A stretch of 24,003 bases of DNA from Euryarchaeota archaeon UBA538 (GCA_002499325.1 DALC01000032.1:14068-38070); one strand, 5' to 3'. Positions 1 to 8,806 are shown, counted from the first letter of the stretch. Notes: a model not told the origin generated them from the letters alone. Translations and numbers: made by a program.

Positions 1-413
1 CTCTTCTCTTGATTCAAAGCATTCCGAAGGGATAATGCCTGCTCGAGAGATATAGACAGTCCATCTAACTGTGATGCAATCTCATCCACTCTCTCTTGGG
101 GGAGAAATCCGAATTCTCCTCTCCTCATCACAATCTCACCTGCCTTTTTCTGAGTGTTTTTGGAAACTGCATTGAGTTCCCAATTCACGTCTATTGTTCT
201 TGGAGGGGGATCTATCTCTAAAGGGAATCCCATCGGCTTTGGAACTACTGAAAATCTAGCCAAGGCCCTCTTGATGGACTCGGTCTGATCGTCTCTCTTA
301 GGAGGACTATTGCTTCGTCTTCCCTCAAAACGATTCTTGGGCCTACGTCGGCCACGGCTCTTTCTTTCTCTTTTTTCTTCGCTCAACGAAACTCCGAGAG
401 CAGTCAGCTCCAT
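1..413 (-). CDS. Basic N-terminus protein of unknown function (partial)
   Basis: The minus strand is open from an ATG at 413 to the left edge, giving 137 codons with the C-terminus missing. I do not recognise the family. Residues 13-45 are rich in Arg and Lys (SEEKRERKSRGRRRPKNRF and on), which suggests a disordered, nucleic-acid-binding tail. After residue 50 it turns into an ordinary mixed sequence with a hydrophobic and proline part (VVPKPMGFPLEIDPPP). A GGTGGG stretch a few bases upstream of the ATG can serve as ribosome binding site. It lies 36 bp downstream of leuS on the same strand, so it is probably the next gene of that operon. A link to RNA or translation is only suggested by the basic tail and the neighbour. 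Confidence 0.7.
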   Translation of the reverse strand, partial: MELTALGVSLSEEKRERKSRGRRRPKNRFEGRRSNSPPKRDDQTESIKRALARFSVVPKPMGFPLEIDPPPRTIDVNWELNAVSKNTQKKAGEIVMRRGEFGFLPQERVDEIASQLDGLSISLEQALSLRNALNQEK

Positions 414-449
414 GAACCCACCGCGTGTTTAGTCAGTGGTTTTGTAGCA

Positions 450-3308
450 TCAGAGGAAGGCTATTCCAGGCTCAAGAGGGAAGGCAACTCTGGCCTTTCC
501 AGCAACATCTTCACCATCTCCAACATAATATGATGTAATCGATTCTATATCCAATGCCATGGCTAAGAATTCAGAATTCTGATGAATTATTTCTACCTCA
601 TCCAGGTAATTGAGCAAGAGAGTCTTCTGAGAGTTTGACCAAGTATGTATCCTGCCCCTCTTCTTTTTGGAGCCTGTTGTTAGAGTCATCCATAACTGAA
701 ATATTTCTCCTCGCATAGTTTCATTCTCGAATATTGGATGTTTTCGTATATACTCTTGGCCCTGGCTTTTGAAATCAAAATCTGTAGAAGCCAGATTAAT
801 GGCATCGCTGGCAAGTTCTGATTTCCATTTACTAGCTACCTGGACCACTACTCTGGATAGTGTTGAGTTAGAGTGTTTTTCTGCCAGCGATCTGAGATTT
901 CTTGCAGTATCGATAAACTCTCTTAGATAGTCTTCACGAGCCAGTATCATTGACCAGTCTGAATTTGAAAGATCTGAAAGATCTGACAGTGTGTTACTAG
1001 CTAGAAGGCCCGTTCCTCCTAGTAAAGACCAGAATTCCTCAGCAATATGAGGAGTAGCTGGGGCTAACATCTCTGACCAGATACATAGGAATCTCTGGAT
1101 TGTCTCCCTATCTAATCCACCTCTTCTCCTGTACCATTGCCAGTCTGATAGCATTTCATAATGACTAATCATTACTCCTTCTCTTAGACTAACACTTTCC
1201 ATCGCGTTAATCCACCTAGTTTGATTATCAAGTGCTCTTGCTAGTAGCCAAGAGTCGATGTCCTTCGGATTGGGAGATGCACTCTCCAAAGATTTGAATG
1301 CCTCGAAAATTTGGTTCATCTGCCGTGAGCTAGACTCTAATGCGGTATCTGACCAGTCCATTCCAGCCTCTGGATTTGCCCCAAAGAGGATGAAGAGCCT
1401 CACTGTGTCAGCTCCAAACTTAGTAACCATCTCTCCTGGACTGACAGTATTACCAAGTGATTTTCCCATTTTGACAGAACGGGTTGTCAGACCGGCACCA
1501 CAATTGGGACAGTCTGCTCCAAAATTTTCTACATGGTACTCAGTGTTACACTCTACACAGAAAGGAGCAGGAGCATTCAACATACCCTGACATACCAACC
1601 GTCCGAATGGCTCACCCACCGAGTTCATTCCTAGGTCTCTTGTAGCCTTAGTAAAGAACCGAGCATACAAGAGATGCATAACAGCATGCTCTATTCCTCC
1701 GATGTAGAGATCTACTCCTCCATCTAACCAATAATTCACTTTGTCCAAATCGAAGGGTTGCGAACTATTACTAGAATCTGCAAATCTCAAGAAATACCAC
1801 GATGAGTCAAAGAAAGTATCCATTGTATCTGTCTCACGCCTCGCTTTACCTCCGCATTTAGGACATTCCACATTTAGGAATTCTTGATTGCCCTCCAGTG
1901 GATTGCCACTGTTTTCCCAGCTGAATTTAACATCGAGTGGAAGTTTGACTGGTAGATCAACATAGCTGACAGGTACAACCCCGCAATCATCGCAATGAAT
2001 CATGGGGATTGGGGTTCCCCAGAATCTCTGACGGCTCAGAAGCCAATCCTTCAGTCTGTACTGTACCGTTCCATAACCTGTTCCATTGGCCTCTAGAGCC
2101 GATATTACTGCCTCCTTAGCTTCATTTCCGTGTAGGCCATCGAATGATTCTAAATTAGAGTTAGCCATCCATCCCAAGCCATCGAATACGGGATTCTCTT
2201 CAATCGCTTCAGCCCCTCTTTTCTTGGACAATACTGGCCTAATTGGAAGTCCGTATTTCTTGGCGAAGTCATAGTCCCTTTGATCGTGCCCGGGTACTGC
2301 CATTACGGCACCCGTTCCATAGCTAGCTACTACAAAGTTTCCAGCATATATTGGAACTTTCTCGCCACTTAGTGGATTGATAGCAAAGCGTCCCAGTGGA
2401 ACTCCTTTTTTCTCCTTCAGCATATTGATTCTCTCGAACTCGGTCATCCTTGCACATTCGTTCCTTAGTTTCTCCCAATCATCATGATAATCCGTACCGG
2501 AAACTAATTCTTTGCATAGAGGATGTTCAGGTGATAGTGTTAGGAAAGTAACTCCAAAAATAGTGTCTGGGCGAGTAGTGAAGGCCCCAATAGATGATTC
2601 TGAGCCTACTACTTTGAAATTGATATGTGCTCCCTGCGATCTTCCTATCCAATTCCTTTGCATGGTCTTGACGTTTTCTGGGAATTCAATATCATCTAAC
2701 TCATCCAGTAGCTCATCTGCATACTCTGTCATTCTCAAAAACCATTGAGCCATGTCCTTCTGAACGACCTCCAGACCGCATCTCCAACATCGATTATTTT
2801 TTACTTGCTCGTTAGCAAGTACAGTATCACAGTCGTTACACCAATTAACTGGTGCGAATCTCCTCTCAACAAGCCCCGCTTCGTGGAATTTCAGGAACAA
2901 ATGCTGATTCCAGTGATAATATTCGGGAGTAGATGTAGCAAACATCCTACGCCAATCGTAAGAATAGCCCATACGCTCTTGATCGGTCCTAATCATCGCA
3001 ATATTTCTCTCAGTTACTGTGTGAGGGTGCCCAGATTCTTTTTTGGCCGCGTTCTCGGCGGGCATCCCGAATGAGTCGTATCCCATTGGATACAATACGT
3101 TCTTTCCTCTCATTCTTTGAAATCGTGCCATCGCATCTCCGATTGAGTAATTCCTAACATGTCCCATATGCATATTTCCAGACGGGTAAGGGAACATCTC
3201 AAGACAGTAATACTTGGGCTTGGAGTGATCTACTTCTACTTCGAATATTCCTTCTAATGACCATGTTCGTTGCCATTTACTCTCAATATCGTGAGGATTA
3301 TATGACAT
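450..3308 (-). CDS. leuS: Leucyl-tRNA synthetase, bacterial-type catalytic body
   Basis: Class I synthetase that charges tRNA-Leu with leucine in the cytoplasm. Visible motifs in order: HMGH signature at residues 47-50; zinc-binding CNDC/CWRC at 157-177; CP1 editing domain with TTRPDT at 244-249 and GTGAVMAVPGHDQRD near 331-345; a Cys pair set at 439-442/482-485; DWLLSRQRFWG at 421-431; DTMDTFFDSSW at 494-504; a second small zinc knuckle at 584-603; KMGKS at 613-617. The N-terminal half follows the bacterial LeuRS pattern (FPYPSG.MHMGHVRNYSIGD), not the archaeal one. At 952 residues it is longer than usual bacterial enzymes (about 860-880). The last 150 or so residues, ending VAGKARVAFPLEPGIAFL, look more like the tail of archaeal/eukaryotic LeuRS. 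GAGGTG lies 5 bases upstream of the ATG. Confidence 0.97.
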   Translation of the reverse strand: MSYNPHDIESKWQRTWSLEGIFEVEVDHSKPKYYCLEMFPYPSGNMHMGHVRNYSIGDAMARFQRMRGKNVLYPMGYDSFGMPAENAAKKESGHPHTVTERNIAMIRTDQERMGYSYDWRRMFATSTPEYYHWNQHLFLKFHEAGLVERRFAPVNWCNDCDTVLANEQVKNNRCWRCGLEVVQKDMAQWFLRMTEYADELLDELDDIEFPENVKTMQRNWIGRSQGAHINFKVVGSESSIGAFTTRPDTIFGVTFLTLSPEHPLCKELVSGTDYHDDWEKLRNECARMTEFERINMLKEKKGVPLGRFAINPLSGEKVPIYAGNFVVASYGTGAVMAVPGHDQRDYDFAKKYGLPIRPVLSKKRGAEAIEENPVFDGLGWMANSNLESFDGLHGNEAKEAVISALEANGTGYGTVQYRLKDWLLSRQRFWGTPIPMIHCDDCGVVPVSYVDLPVKLPLDVKFSWENSGNPLEGNQEFLNVECPKCGGKARRETDTMDTFFDSSWYFLRFADSSNSSQPFDLDKVNYWLDGGVDLYIGGIEHAVMHLLYARFFTKATRDLGMNSVGEPFGRLVCQGMLNAPAPFCVECNTEYHVENFGADCPNCGAGLTTRSVKMGKSLGNTVSPGEMVTKFGADTVRLFILFGANPEAGMDWSDTALESSSRQMNQIFEAFKSLESASPNPKDIDSWLLARALDNQTRWINAMESVSLREGVMISHYEMLSDWQWYRRRGGLDRETIQRFLCIWSEMLAPATPHIAEEFWSLLGGTGLLASNTLSDLSDLSNSDWSMILAREDYLREFIDTARNLRSLAEKHSNSTLSRVVVQVASKWKSELASDAINLASTDFDFKSQGQEYIRKHPIFENETMRGEIFQLWMTLTTGSKKKRGRIHTWSNSQKTLLLNYLDEVEIIHQNSEFLAMALDIESITSYYVGDGEDVAGKARVAFPLEPGIAFL

Positions 3309-3464
3309 TTACACACCTCGATATCCTCGGAGAATCAGTTTCCCTTCTGAAGAGGGTTTACTGTCACCATCCTCACTGGTGGAGTCCCTGTACCGGACAT
3401 TCTTGCCATGTACCTCGTAAAGCAGGGGCGATTTTGAACCCTGCCCCCAATATGCTTCCACCAT
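3309..3464 (-). CDS. Possible small protein directly upstream of leuS
   Basis: A minus-strand ORF ends with a TAA that touches the leuS ATG (TAAATG, no gap), an arrangement typical of translational coupling. The frame is open from an ATG at 3497, but that start would overlap the start codon of the divergent hydrolase gene. I therefore prefer the inner ATG at 3464, giving 51 residues beginning MVEAYWGQGSKSPLLYEVHG. It is hydrophilic with no membrane segment or Cys, and I do not recognise a family. Against a real gene: no clear ribosome site at either start, and the same DNA carries nested inverted repeats that could be an RNA leader of leuS. Both could be true. Confidence 0.4.
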   Translation of the reverse strand: MVEAYWGQGSKSPLLYEVHGKNVRYRDSTSEDGDSKPSSEGKLILRGYRGV

Positions 3465-3495
3465 ACCTATTGGATAAGACCGATTGCGGTGAAGC

Positions 3496-4224
3496 ATGCT
3501 AGCAGATGGGGAGTTCGATAAGCAAGTGGGAAATGGCGGTGTTGAGGTATGGGTAACTCAGATGGGCGACTACATGAACATGAATACGGCGTTCGTAGAT
3601 AAGAAAAATGGAATTGTAGCTATTGTTGATCCTTTTGACTCTGAAAGATGGGTGGAGGGGCTAGCAGAGGAGGGCCTCCGTCCGACCCATATTTTGTACA
3701 CGCATACACACAGAGACCATGTTGAGGGATATTCATCAATGATTTCACTCGCACCAAATGTGGAGGTTTGGGGCCATGAGGATGCAAGAGTTAGTGGAAC
3801 GATGGCAAACGGAGTGTTCAGTCTAATTGGTCATGCAGTATTCAAGAATGTAGACTTCACGAATACTTGGAAAAATGCTCCTGATTCTTCTATCGAGTTT
3901 AAACTGGGTTCTATCTCACTCGTCGTCACTCACTCGCCGGGACATGCTCCGGGGCACGTTACATTTCACGGACATGGTGTATATCATGCCGGAGATTTAC
4001 TATTCACCAATGGAATGGGAAGGGTGGATTTACCTGGTAGTGATCCAGAGGCACAGTGGAGGAGTATTAGAAAGGCAAAATCAATTCTGGAGGGTCTACC
4101 AAAAGATTGGCGATTAATCCCTGGACATAGATACGATTGGATCGATGGGACGACTCCTGATTGGGTGACAATCAAGGAGGCTTTAGACTATAATTATGCC
4201 CTGAACAACCGGAATCTGGGATAA
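3496..4224 (+). CDS. Metallo-beta-lactamase-fold hydrolase (glyoxalase II-like)
   Basis: A cytoplasmic 242-residue hydrolase with a two-metal site. The MBL signature THTHRDH is at residues 69-75, followed by the SPGHAPGH metal-ligand segment, the YHAGDLLF aspartate and a C-terminal IPGH histidine. This order is that of the glyoxalase II / persulfide dioxygenase / generic MBL subgroup, which hydrolyse thioesters or oxidise persulfides. The exact substrate cannot be read from sequence. GGTGA 6 bases upstream supports the ATG at 3496, and the domain's first strand (VEVWVTQMGDYMN) begins by residue 16, so a later start would cut into the fold. It stands alone, divergent from leuS and convergent with aceE, and is followed by a T-rich tract. 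Confidence 0.88.
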   Translation: MLADGEFDKQVGNGGVEVWVTQMGDYMNMNTAFVDKKNGIVAIVDPFDSERWVEGLAEEGLRPTHILYTHTHRDHVEGYSSMISLAPNVEVWGHEDARVSGTMANGVFSLIGHAVFKNVDFTNTWKNAPDSSIEFKLGSISLVVTHSPGHAPGHVTFHGHGVYHAGDLLFTNGMGRVDLPGSDPEAQWRSIRKAKSILEGLPKDWRLIPGHRYDWIDGTTPDWVTIKEALDYNYALNNRNLG

Positions 4225-4232
4225 TAAATCTA

Positions 4233-4244
4233 CTTTTTTCTTCT
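4233..4244 (+). terminator. T-rich terminator after the MBL hydrolase
   Basis: A pyrimidine tract with six consecutive T (4234-4239) starts 8 bases after the hydrolase stop codon. No stable hairpin precedes it, as expected for archaeal termination on U-rich runs. It lies in the 115-bp convergent gap before the aceE stop; the rest of that gap shows nothing else I can name. Confidence 0.45.
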
Positions 4245-4339
4245 TAACTTAGCAATTAATGATCCAATTGTGGCGATGAAAATCTTATTTCTCCATAACC
4301 ATGATAGGAGTTTGAAAGTACTTCTGATCCTTCCCAAAA

Positions 4340-7000
4340 TCACTCCGCCTTGTCCTCTCTTCTGGGGCTGATGCCCATTCTTTTTGATGTCTCTTTGACC
4401 GTACCGATTGGCATCTTCCCCGCTCTCTCCAGTGCAGAGAGAGAAGCTATGATGATGCTCTCAGTGTCTATTTCGAAGAATCTCCTGAGATTTTCTCTCG
4501 TATCAGAACGTCCAAATCCATCAGTACCTAGAACGGTAAAGGTTCCTCCAACCCATCTCTGTATCATCTCAGGAATCGCTGCTATGTAGTCTGAGACCGC
4601 AATAGTGGGGGTATTATCTCCAAAGCAATCTGCAACGTATGATGTAATTTCATTCTGCGGGTTAAGTCTGTTGTGCCTCTCTGAATCTAATCCCTCTCTG
4701 CGCAGTTCCCCATATGAAGTCACGGACCAGACCTCAGACGAGACTCCATGCTCGGATAGCAATAATGATGCTGCCTCCAGAGCATACTTTAGGATTGGCC
4801 CTGATCCTAGTATCCTAACATCTGGTGAGTCATCACCATCTGATTCCTGAACCATGTAAGCTCCTTTGATAATCCCATGATCTGCCCCCTCTGGCTTTGG
4901 TGGCTGTTGCTGATTCTCGTTGTACAGCATGATATAGTGTATCACATCCATGTTATTTCCCCACATCTCATTGATACCGTGTCGGATAATTGTGGCAAGT
5001 TCGTAAGCATAGGCGGGATCCCATGCACGACATCCTGGAACGGCTGAGGCGATTAGTAGGCTGTGTCCATCCTGATGCTGTAGACCCTCTCCGTTCAGTG
5101 TGGTCCTACCAGCAGTGGCGCCCATCAGAAATCCTCTGGCTCGTGAGTCCGCAGCTGCCCATACCTGATCTGCAGTTCTCTGAAATCCAAACATGGAGTA
5201 GAAGATGTAGAACGGAAGAGTGGGGGAATCAGAGTGAGAGTAGGATGTAGCCGCCGCAGTCCAAGTGGCCATAGATGTGGCCTCAGCAATGCCCTCCTGA
5301 ATAATCTGGCCTGACTCTGATTCCTTGTAATTCATGAGCATCTTATGGTCTACAGGAGTATAGTTCTGACCAAACTGAGAGAAAATACCAAATTCACTGA
5401 ATAGAGGATCCATCCCAAAGGTCCTACCCTCATCAGGGATAATTGGTACGACTCTTGAACCCATATCAGACTTCAATAGTTTTCTTAATAGTCTGACAAA
5501 AACCATTGTAGTTGAGACTAGCAAGCCTTCCCTAGTACCTTCATCAAACTCCGAGAAGGTAGATTCCTCTGGAGCCTTGATGTCGACCTGGGGAGACCTC
5601 CTAGATGGGAGATATCCACCTAGTGCCTCCCTTCTACTTCTGAGATACTCAATCTCATCTGAGTCTTCCCCGGGGTGATAAAGAGGCGCATTCTCTAGAG
5701 TCTCATCATCTATTGGCAATTTCAAAGAGTCCCGGTATGCGATAAGGTCCTCTAAAGCCATCTTCTTCTTTTGATGTGATGAGTTTCTTCCCTCGAAGGA
5801 GTCTATTCCCCATCCTTTGACAGTATGAGAAAGGATTACCGAGGGTCCTTCGGCCGCTTCTGCACATTTGTAGGCGGCATAGACCTTTCTTGGATCGTGG
5901 CCCCCTCTACGCATATCCTCTATCTCAGCATCAGATAGTGATTCTCCGATGGAGGAAATTAGATCATTGCCAGAGAAGAATTCCTTTCTGAATTCTGAAG
6001 GCTGGAGAGTACCCATCCTCTGCCAGTCGCCATCGTTAATTGCCTCAATCCTAGATAATACAACCCCCATAGAGTCTTCATTCATTATCCGATCCCATCC
6101 TGATGACCAGAGGACCTTGATCACAGTCCAGCCTGCTCCTCGATATAGCCCCTCTAGTTCCTGAATAATTTTCGAATTTCCTCTAACTGGGCCATCTAGT
6201 CTTTGGAGATTACAATTTACGACCACAATCAGATTGTCCAGATTTTCACGTCCAGCTATCGCTATTGAAGCTATAGATTCTGGCTCATCCATTTCTCCAT
6301 CTCCCAGAAATGCAAAGACGCGGCTCTGAGAAGTATCCGCAAGCCCTCTCTGATGGAGATATTTCCAGAATCTTGCGTGCATTACAGCTGCTAGTGGCCC
6401 CAGTCCCATGGATACGGTAGTATATTCCCAGAATTCTGGCATGAGCCTTGGATGAGGGTATGAGGAAAGACCATCTTTGAATACCTCTTGTCTGAAATTA
6501 ATCATCTGCTCACGAGAAATCCTGCCCTCAAGGAATGCCCGTGCGTAAATACCGGGACTTCCATGGCCTTGGATATAGATTGCATCGCCTATCCCATTGG
6601 AGTCTTTTCCTCTGAAAATATGGTTAAATCCAACTTCATAGAGCGTAGAGCTAGATGCATAGGTAGAGATATGCCCTCCGATTCCGTCTATTCTCCTGTT
6701 AGTATCAGAAACTACAACAGCCGCATTCCAGAGTATCGAATTCTGAATCTTTTTTTCAATTTCCAAGTCACCTGGATATGGTGGTTGTTGGTCTAAGGAG
6801 ATGGTATTCAGATAGGGAGTTCTGGATGGTGGGTTAATCGGGATCGAGAGATCCTTTGCCTCTATCATCAGTTCATGTAGGAGCATACGAGCTCTTTCAA
6901 CTCCGTGTGACTCTACAACTGACCTTATTGATTCTAACCATTCGTCTGTCTCCTCAGGATCAAAATCAGGAAGGCTTTGGCGTGGTTTCGGACCTGTCAT
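4340..7000 (-). CDS. aceE: Pyruvate dehydrogenase E1, homodimeric (AceE) type
   Basis: Thiamine-diphosphate enzyme that decarboxylates pyruvate and passes the acetyl group to the lipoyl domain of E2. The 886 residues match the proteobacterial AceE length (about 887). Visible: active-site QGHGSPG at 144-150, ThDP/Mg motif GDGEMDEPES at 233-242 with NCNLQRLDGPVRGN at 262-275, and the PDEGRTFGMDPLFSEFGI segment of the second (pyrimidine) domain. The start ATG has AGGTG upstream, but that site is partly inside a stable hairpin (7009-7025). No E2 (aceF) or E3 (lpd) gene is in the window, so the partner subunits must be elsewhere. It follows a GNAT gene by 70 bp. Archaea more often use ferredoxin-dependent pyruvate oxidoreductase, so transfer from bacteria is likely. 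Confidence 0.96.
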   Translation of the reverse strand: MTGPKPRQSLPDFDPEETDEWLESIRSVVESHGVERARMLLHELMIEAKDLSIPINPPSRTPYLNTISLDQQPPYPGDLEIEKKIQNSILWNAAVVVSDTNRRIDGIGGHISTYASSSTLYEVGFNHIFRGKDSNGIGDAIYIQGHGSPGIYARAFLEGRISREQMINFRQEVFKDGLSSYPHPRLMPEFWEYTTVSMGLGPLAAVMHARFWKYLHQRGLADTSQSRVFAFLGDGEMDEPESIASIAIAGRENLDNLIVVVNCNLQRLDGPVRGNSKIIQELEGLYRGAGWTVIKVLWSSGWDRIMNEDSMGVVLSRIEAINDGDWQRMGTLQPSEFRKEFFSGNDLISSIGESLSDAEIEDMRRGGHDPRKVYAAYKCAEAAEGPSVILSHTVKGWGIDSFEGRNSSHQKKKMALEDLIAYRDSLKLPIDDETLENAPLYHPGEDSDEIEYLRSRREALGGYLPSRRSPQVDIKAPEESTFSEFDEGTREGLLVSTTMVFVRLLRKLLKSDMGSRVVPIIPDEGRTFGMDPLFSEFGIFSQFGQNYTPVDHKMLMNYKESESGQIIQEGIAEATSMATWTAAATSYSHSDSPTLPFYIFYSMFGFQRTADQVWAAADSRARGFLMGATAGRTTLNGEGLQHQDGHSLLIASAVPGCRAWDPAYAYELATIIRHGINEMWGNNMDVIHYIMLYNENQQQPPKPEGADHGIIKGAYMVQESDGDDSPDVRILGSGPILKYALEAASLLLSEHGVSSEVWSVTSYGELRREGLDSERHNRLNPQNEITSYVADCFGDNTPTIAVSDYIAAIPEMIQRWVGGTFTVLGTDGFGRSDTRENLRRFFEIDTESIIIASLSALERAGKMPIGTVKETSKRMGISPRREDKAE

Positions 7001-7008
7001 GAAAGCAC

Positions 7009-7025
7009 CTGCCCCTTTGGGGCAG
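7009..7025 (-). promoter_or_regulatory. Hairpin overlapping the aceE ribosome binding site
   Basis: CTGCCCC (7009-7015) and GGGGCAG (7019-7025) form a perfect 7-bp stem with a 3-base loop. On the minus strand the second arm runs into the Shine-Dalgarno-like AGGTG ahead of the aceE ATG at 7000, so the stem would hide part of the ribosome site. It could regulate aceE translation or mark the end of the upstream GNAT message; with no T-run after it, I favour the first. Confidence 0.45.
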
Positions 7026-7070
7026 ACTTCCGACTACTGGATGTTTATTCAATGTTCGATAATAACTTGC

Positions 7071-7652
7071 TCAGTTGATAGGCCCTTTTGGACCTACAGT
7101 GACAACATGACACTCATGAATAGTGCGAACTCCTGCAACCGTAATCGATGAGTCCCCATCGATACACCTCCTGCCGTGCCAGTTCCTAACTACCTTTGCT
7201 ACTGTGCTTCTACCAGCCTTGTTAAGCGGATCGACCTTGAGCTCTATTGAGACCTCTTCGGCTTCTCCCATCCATCTCAATACTGCTTCAATAGATTTGC
7301 TTGCAATACCATGATTTTGCTCAGAGCTCCTAACCCAGTAGCCTAGGTTCCATGTTGCTTGTCCTGATCTTGTAACACGATCAAAACCTATCAGCCCAAG
7401 TAAAGAGTCGTCCCATGGCCTAACCATTATCCAATGATGCAATAATCCTGCTCTCCCCATTCTCTCAGTTTCTGATAGGAATTCAGATATTTGCTGTTTC
7501 AGATCGGCGTCTGGATTAATCCAAGGCATAGCTCTATTGACTTCGGGCCAGGTCTCCTCGAATGCCTCCAAAAGATCCTTAGATCTCTTATTGGATGCCG
7601 GTCTGAGAACGAGTTCCTCGCCCACTCTAATAGAGCTAGTCGCACGCCTCAT
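7071..7652 (-). CDS. GNAT acetyltransferase, RimJ/RimL-like
   Basis: A 193-residue N-acetyltransferase that would move an acetyl group from acetyl-CoA to an amine. The acetyl-CoA loop is seen in LGYWVRSSEQNHGIASKSIEA (about residues 103-123, with Q..HGIA as the Q/RxxGxA motif), and DPLNKAGRSTVAKV (141-154) matches the following strand and helix of the RimJ/RimL subgroup. The opening LVLRPAS is also typical. The real substrate, protein N-terminus or small molecule, cannot be told. The ATG has no clear ribosome site. It lies 45 bp after the zinc-ribbon protein and 70 bp before aceE on the same strand, so the three may share a transcript. Confidence 0.85.
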   Translation of the reverse strand: MRRATSSIRVGEELVLRPASNKRSKDLLEAFEETWPEVNRAMPWINPDADLKQQISEFLSETERMGRAGLLHHWIMVRPWDDSLLGLIGFDRVTRSGQATWNLGYWVRSSEQNHGIASKSIEAVLRWMGEAEEVSIELKVDPLNKAGRSTVAKVVRNWHGRRCIDGDSSITVAGVRTIHECHVVTVGPKGPIN

Positions 7653-7697
7653 AACATATCGGAAAAGGGCCTATCGCATCATCTCTGCGGAGATGAG

Positions 7698-8765
7698 TCA
7701 TGGTCTCAATTTTGCTTTGGCACTAGAAACTGCATCGTCTTCAGGGTATACTCTGAGTGCTGCTTCTAACAATTTGTCTACAGCTTGGGCCCTTCCCATT
7801 CTCTGCAAGAGAGCACCAATTGGATAGACAAGCCTCGTTCTGTCACCTAAATGTGGGCCAACCTCATCCAGGATGACTGTTGCCTGGGCGATATTTTTGG
7901 ATTTCGCGGCTTCCATAGCGGACTTCACCTTCTGGGCTACGTCCCTTCCAGACCACTCTTCTTGCTGGGCCCATGGCCAAATATTCTCTATCTTAGAGTC
8001 AGCAACAGGCCTAGAGTCGATCATTGAGAGATCTGGAGGAGGGGGTACGGGCATAGGCTCTTGGTCATCATCAACTATCGGCGGATCGATTTTCACTTCT
8101 CTGAGAGGAGGGAGATCTGTCGGGGGACTAGGAAGTACCTCTGGATTCTCAGATAACTCCTCATCGATAACAATATCCTTACCGGTCCTGGGGACCGTTT
8201 CTTCTTTCTCGACCTCAACAGTTTCTGGTATTTCTTCGGCAGAGACTATTTCTACATCTTCTGATGATTCCGAGGTTGGCTTAATCAAGTCCACTTGTTG
8301 TAATGGTATCTCTTCCAGTCCCTCTTCTTCGGCTTCTGGCATTTCGAACTTCGTAACAAATTCAGGAGCGTCGTCGGGAGTTAGTTCGTAATCCTCGTAT
8401 TCCTCCTCTTCGATTGGTTCGGGTTTGTCAACAGTAAATGCGAAGCTGGGTTTCTGCTTGGTAACTACTGAATCATCGCTACCATACTGTTTGACATCTA
8501 TTGTTACATCATCCATTGTGAATGTGGTCCTGGACCAGTCCACTATGTCCTCTTCTTCGTCCTCCTCAAAATCTGAGAGTAATTCGTCAAAAAGTTCTGT
8601 AGCTTCTTCCTTATCGACATTATTTGCTTGTTGATGCGATGCCATTTTCAGCTGGTAGGAGCATCTTGAACAGATCTCTGAATCCTCAGGATTCTTCTTT
8701 TGACATAGGGGACACTCGATGGTATTGTCGACTGGCTTTCTATTGAATTTGAACCGATCAAACAC
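7698..8765 (-). CDS. Zinc-ribbon protein with long acidic linker and TPR-like C-terminus
   Basis: A 355-residue protein of unknown role in three parts. Residues 18-35 form a zinc ribbon (CPLC, then CSRC). Residues about 50-265 are low-complexity, very rich in Glu, Asp and Pro, and surely disordered. Residues about 272-355 are helical with a tetratricopeptide-like pattern (KVKSAMEAAKSKNIAQATVILDEV ... AVDKLLEAALRVYPEDDAV in two pieces). The start is GTG at 8765 with GGGATG upstream. It is divergent from the helicase gene, with a shared 70-bp control region. The layout suggests an adaptor or scaffold protein; no enzyme motif is visible. Confidence 0.8.
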   Translation of the reverse strand: MFDRFKFNRKPVDNTIECPLCQKKNPEDSEICSRCSYQLKMASHQQANNVDKEEATELFDELLSDFEEDEEEDIVDWSRTTFTMDDVTIDVKQYGSDDSVVTKQKPSFAFTVDKPEPIEEEEYEDYELTPDDAPEFVTKFEMPEAEEEGLEEIPLQQVDLIKPTSESSEDVEIVSAEEIPETVEVEKEETVPRTGKDIVIDEELSENPEVLPSPPTDLPPLREVKIDPPIVDDDQEPMPVPPPPDLSMIDSRPVADSKIENIWPWAQQEEWSGRDVAQKVKSAMEAAKSKNIAQATVILDEVGPHLGDRTRLVYPIGALLQRMGRAQAVDKLLEAALRVYPEDDAVSSAKAKLRP

Positions 8766-8806
8766 TAACGCATCCCGTCCCTATTGCTCATTCCCCGAAA
8801 CCCATC

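Noticed and set aside
3378..3463. Possible tRNA, because of a 7-bp acceptor-like stem and about 85-nt length
   Set aside because: No GTTC-type T-loop stands before the 3' arm on either strand, and the 7-base-loop arm has the wrong sequence.
7873..8634. Serine-rich plus-strand ORFs at 7873-8391 and 8425-8634
   Set aside because: They are the reverse shadow of the Glu/Asp-rich linker of the zinc-ribbon protein.
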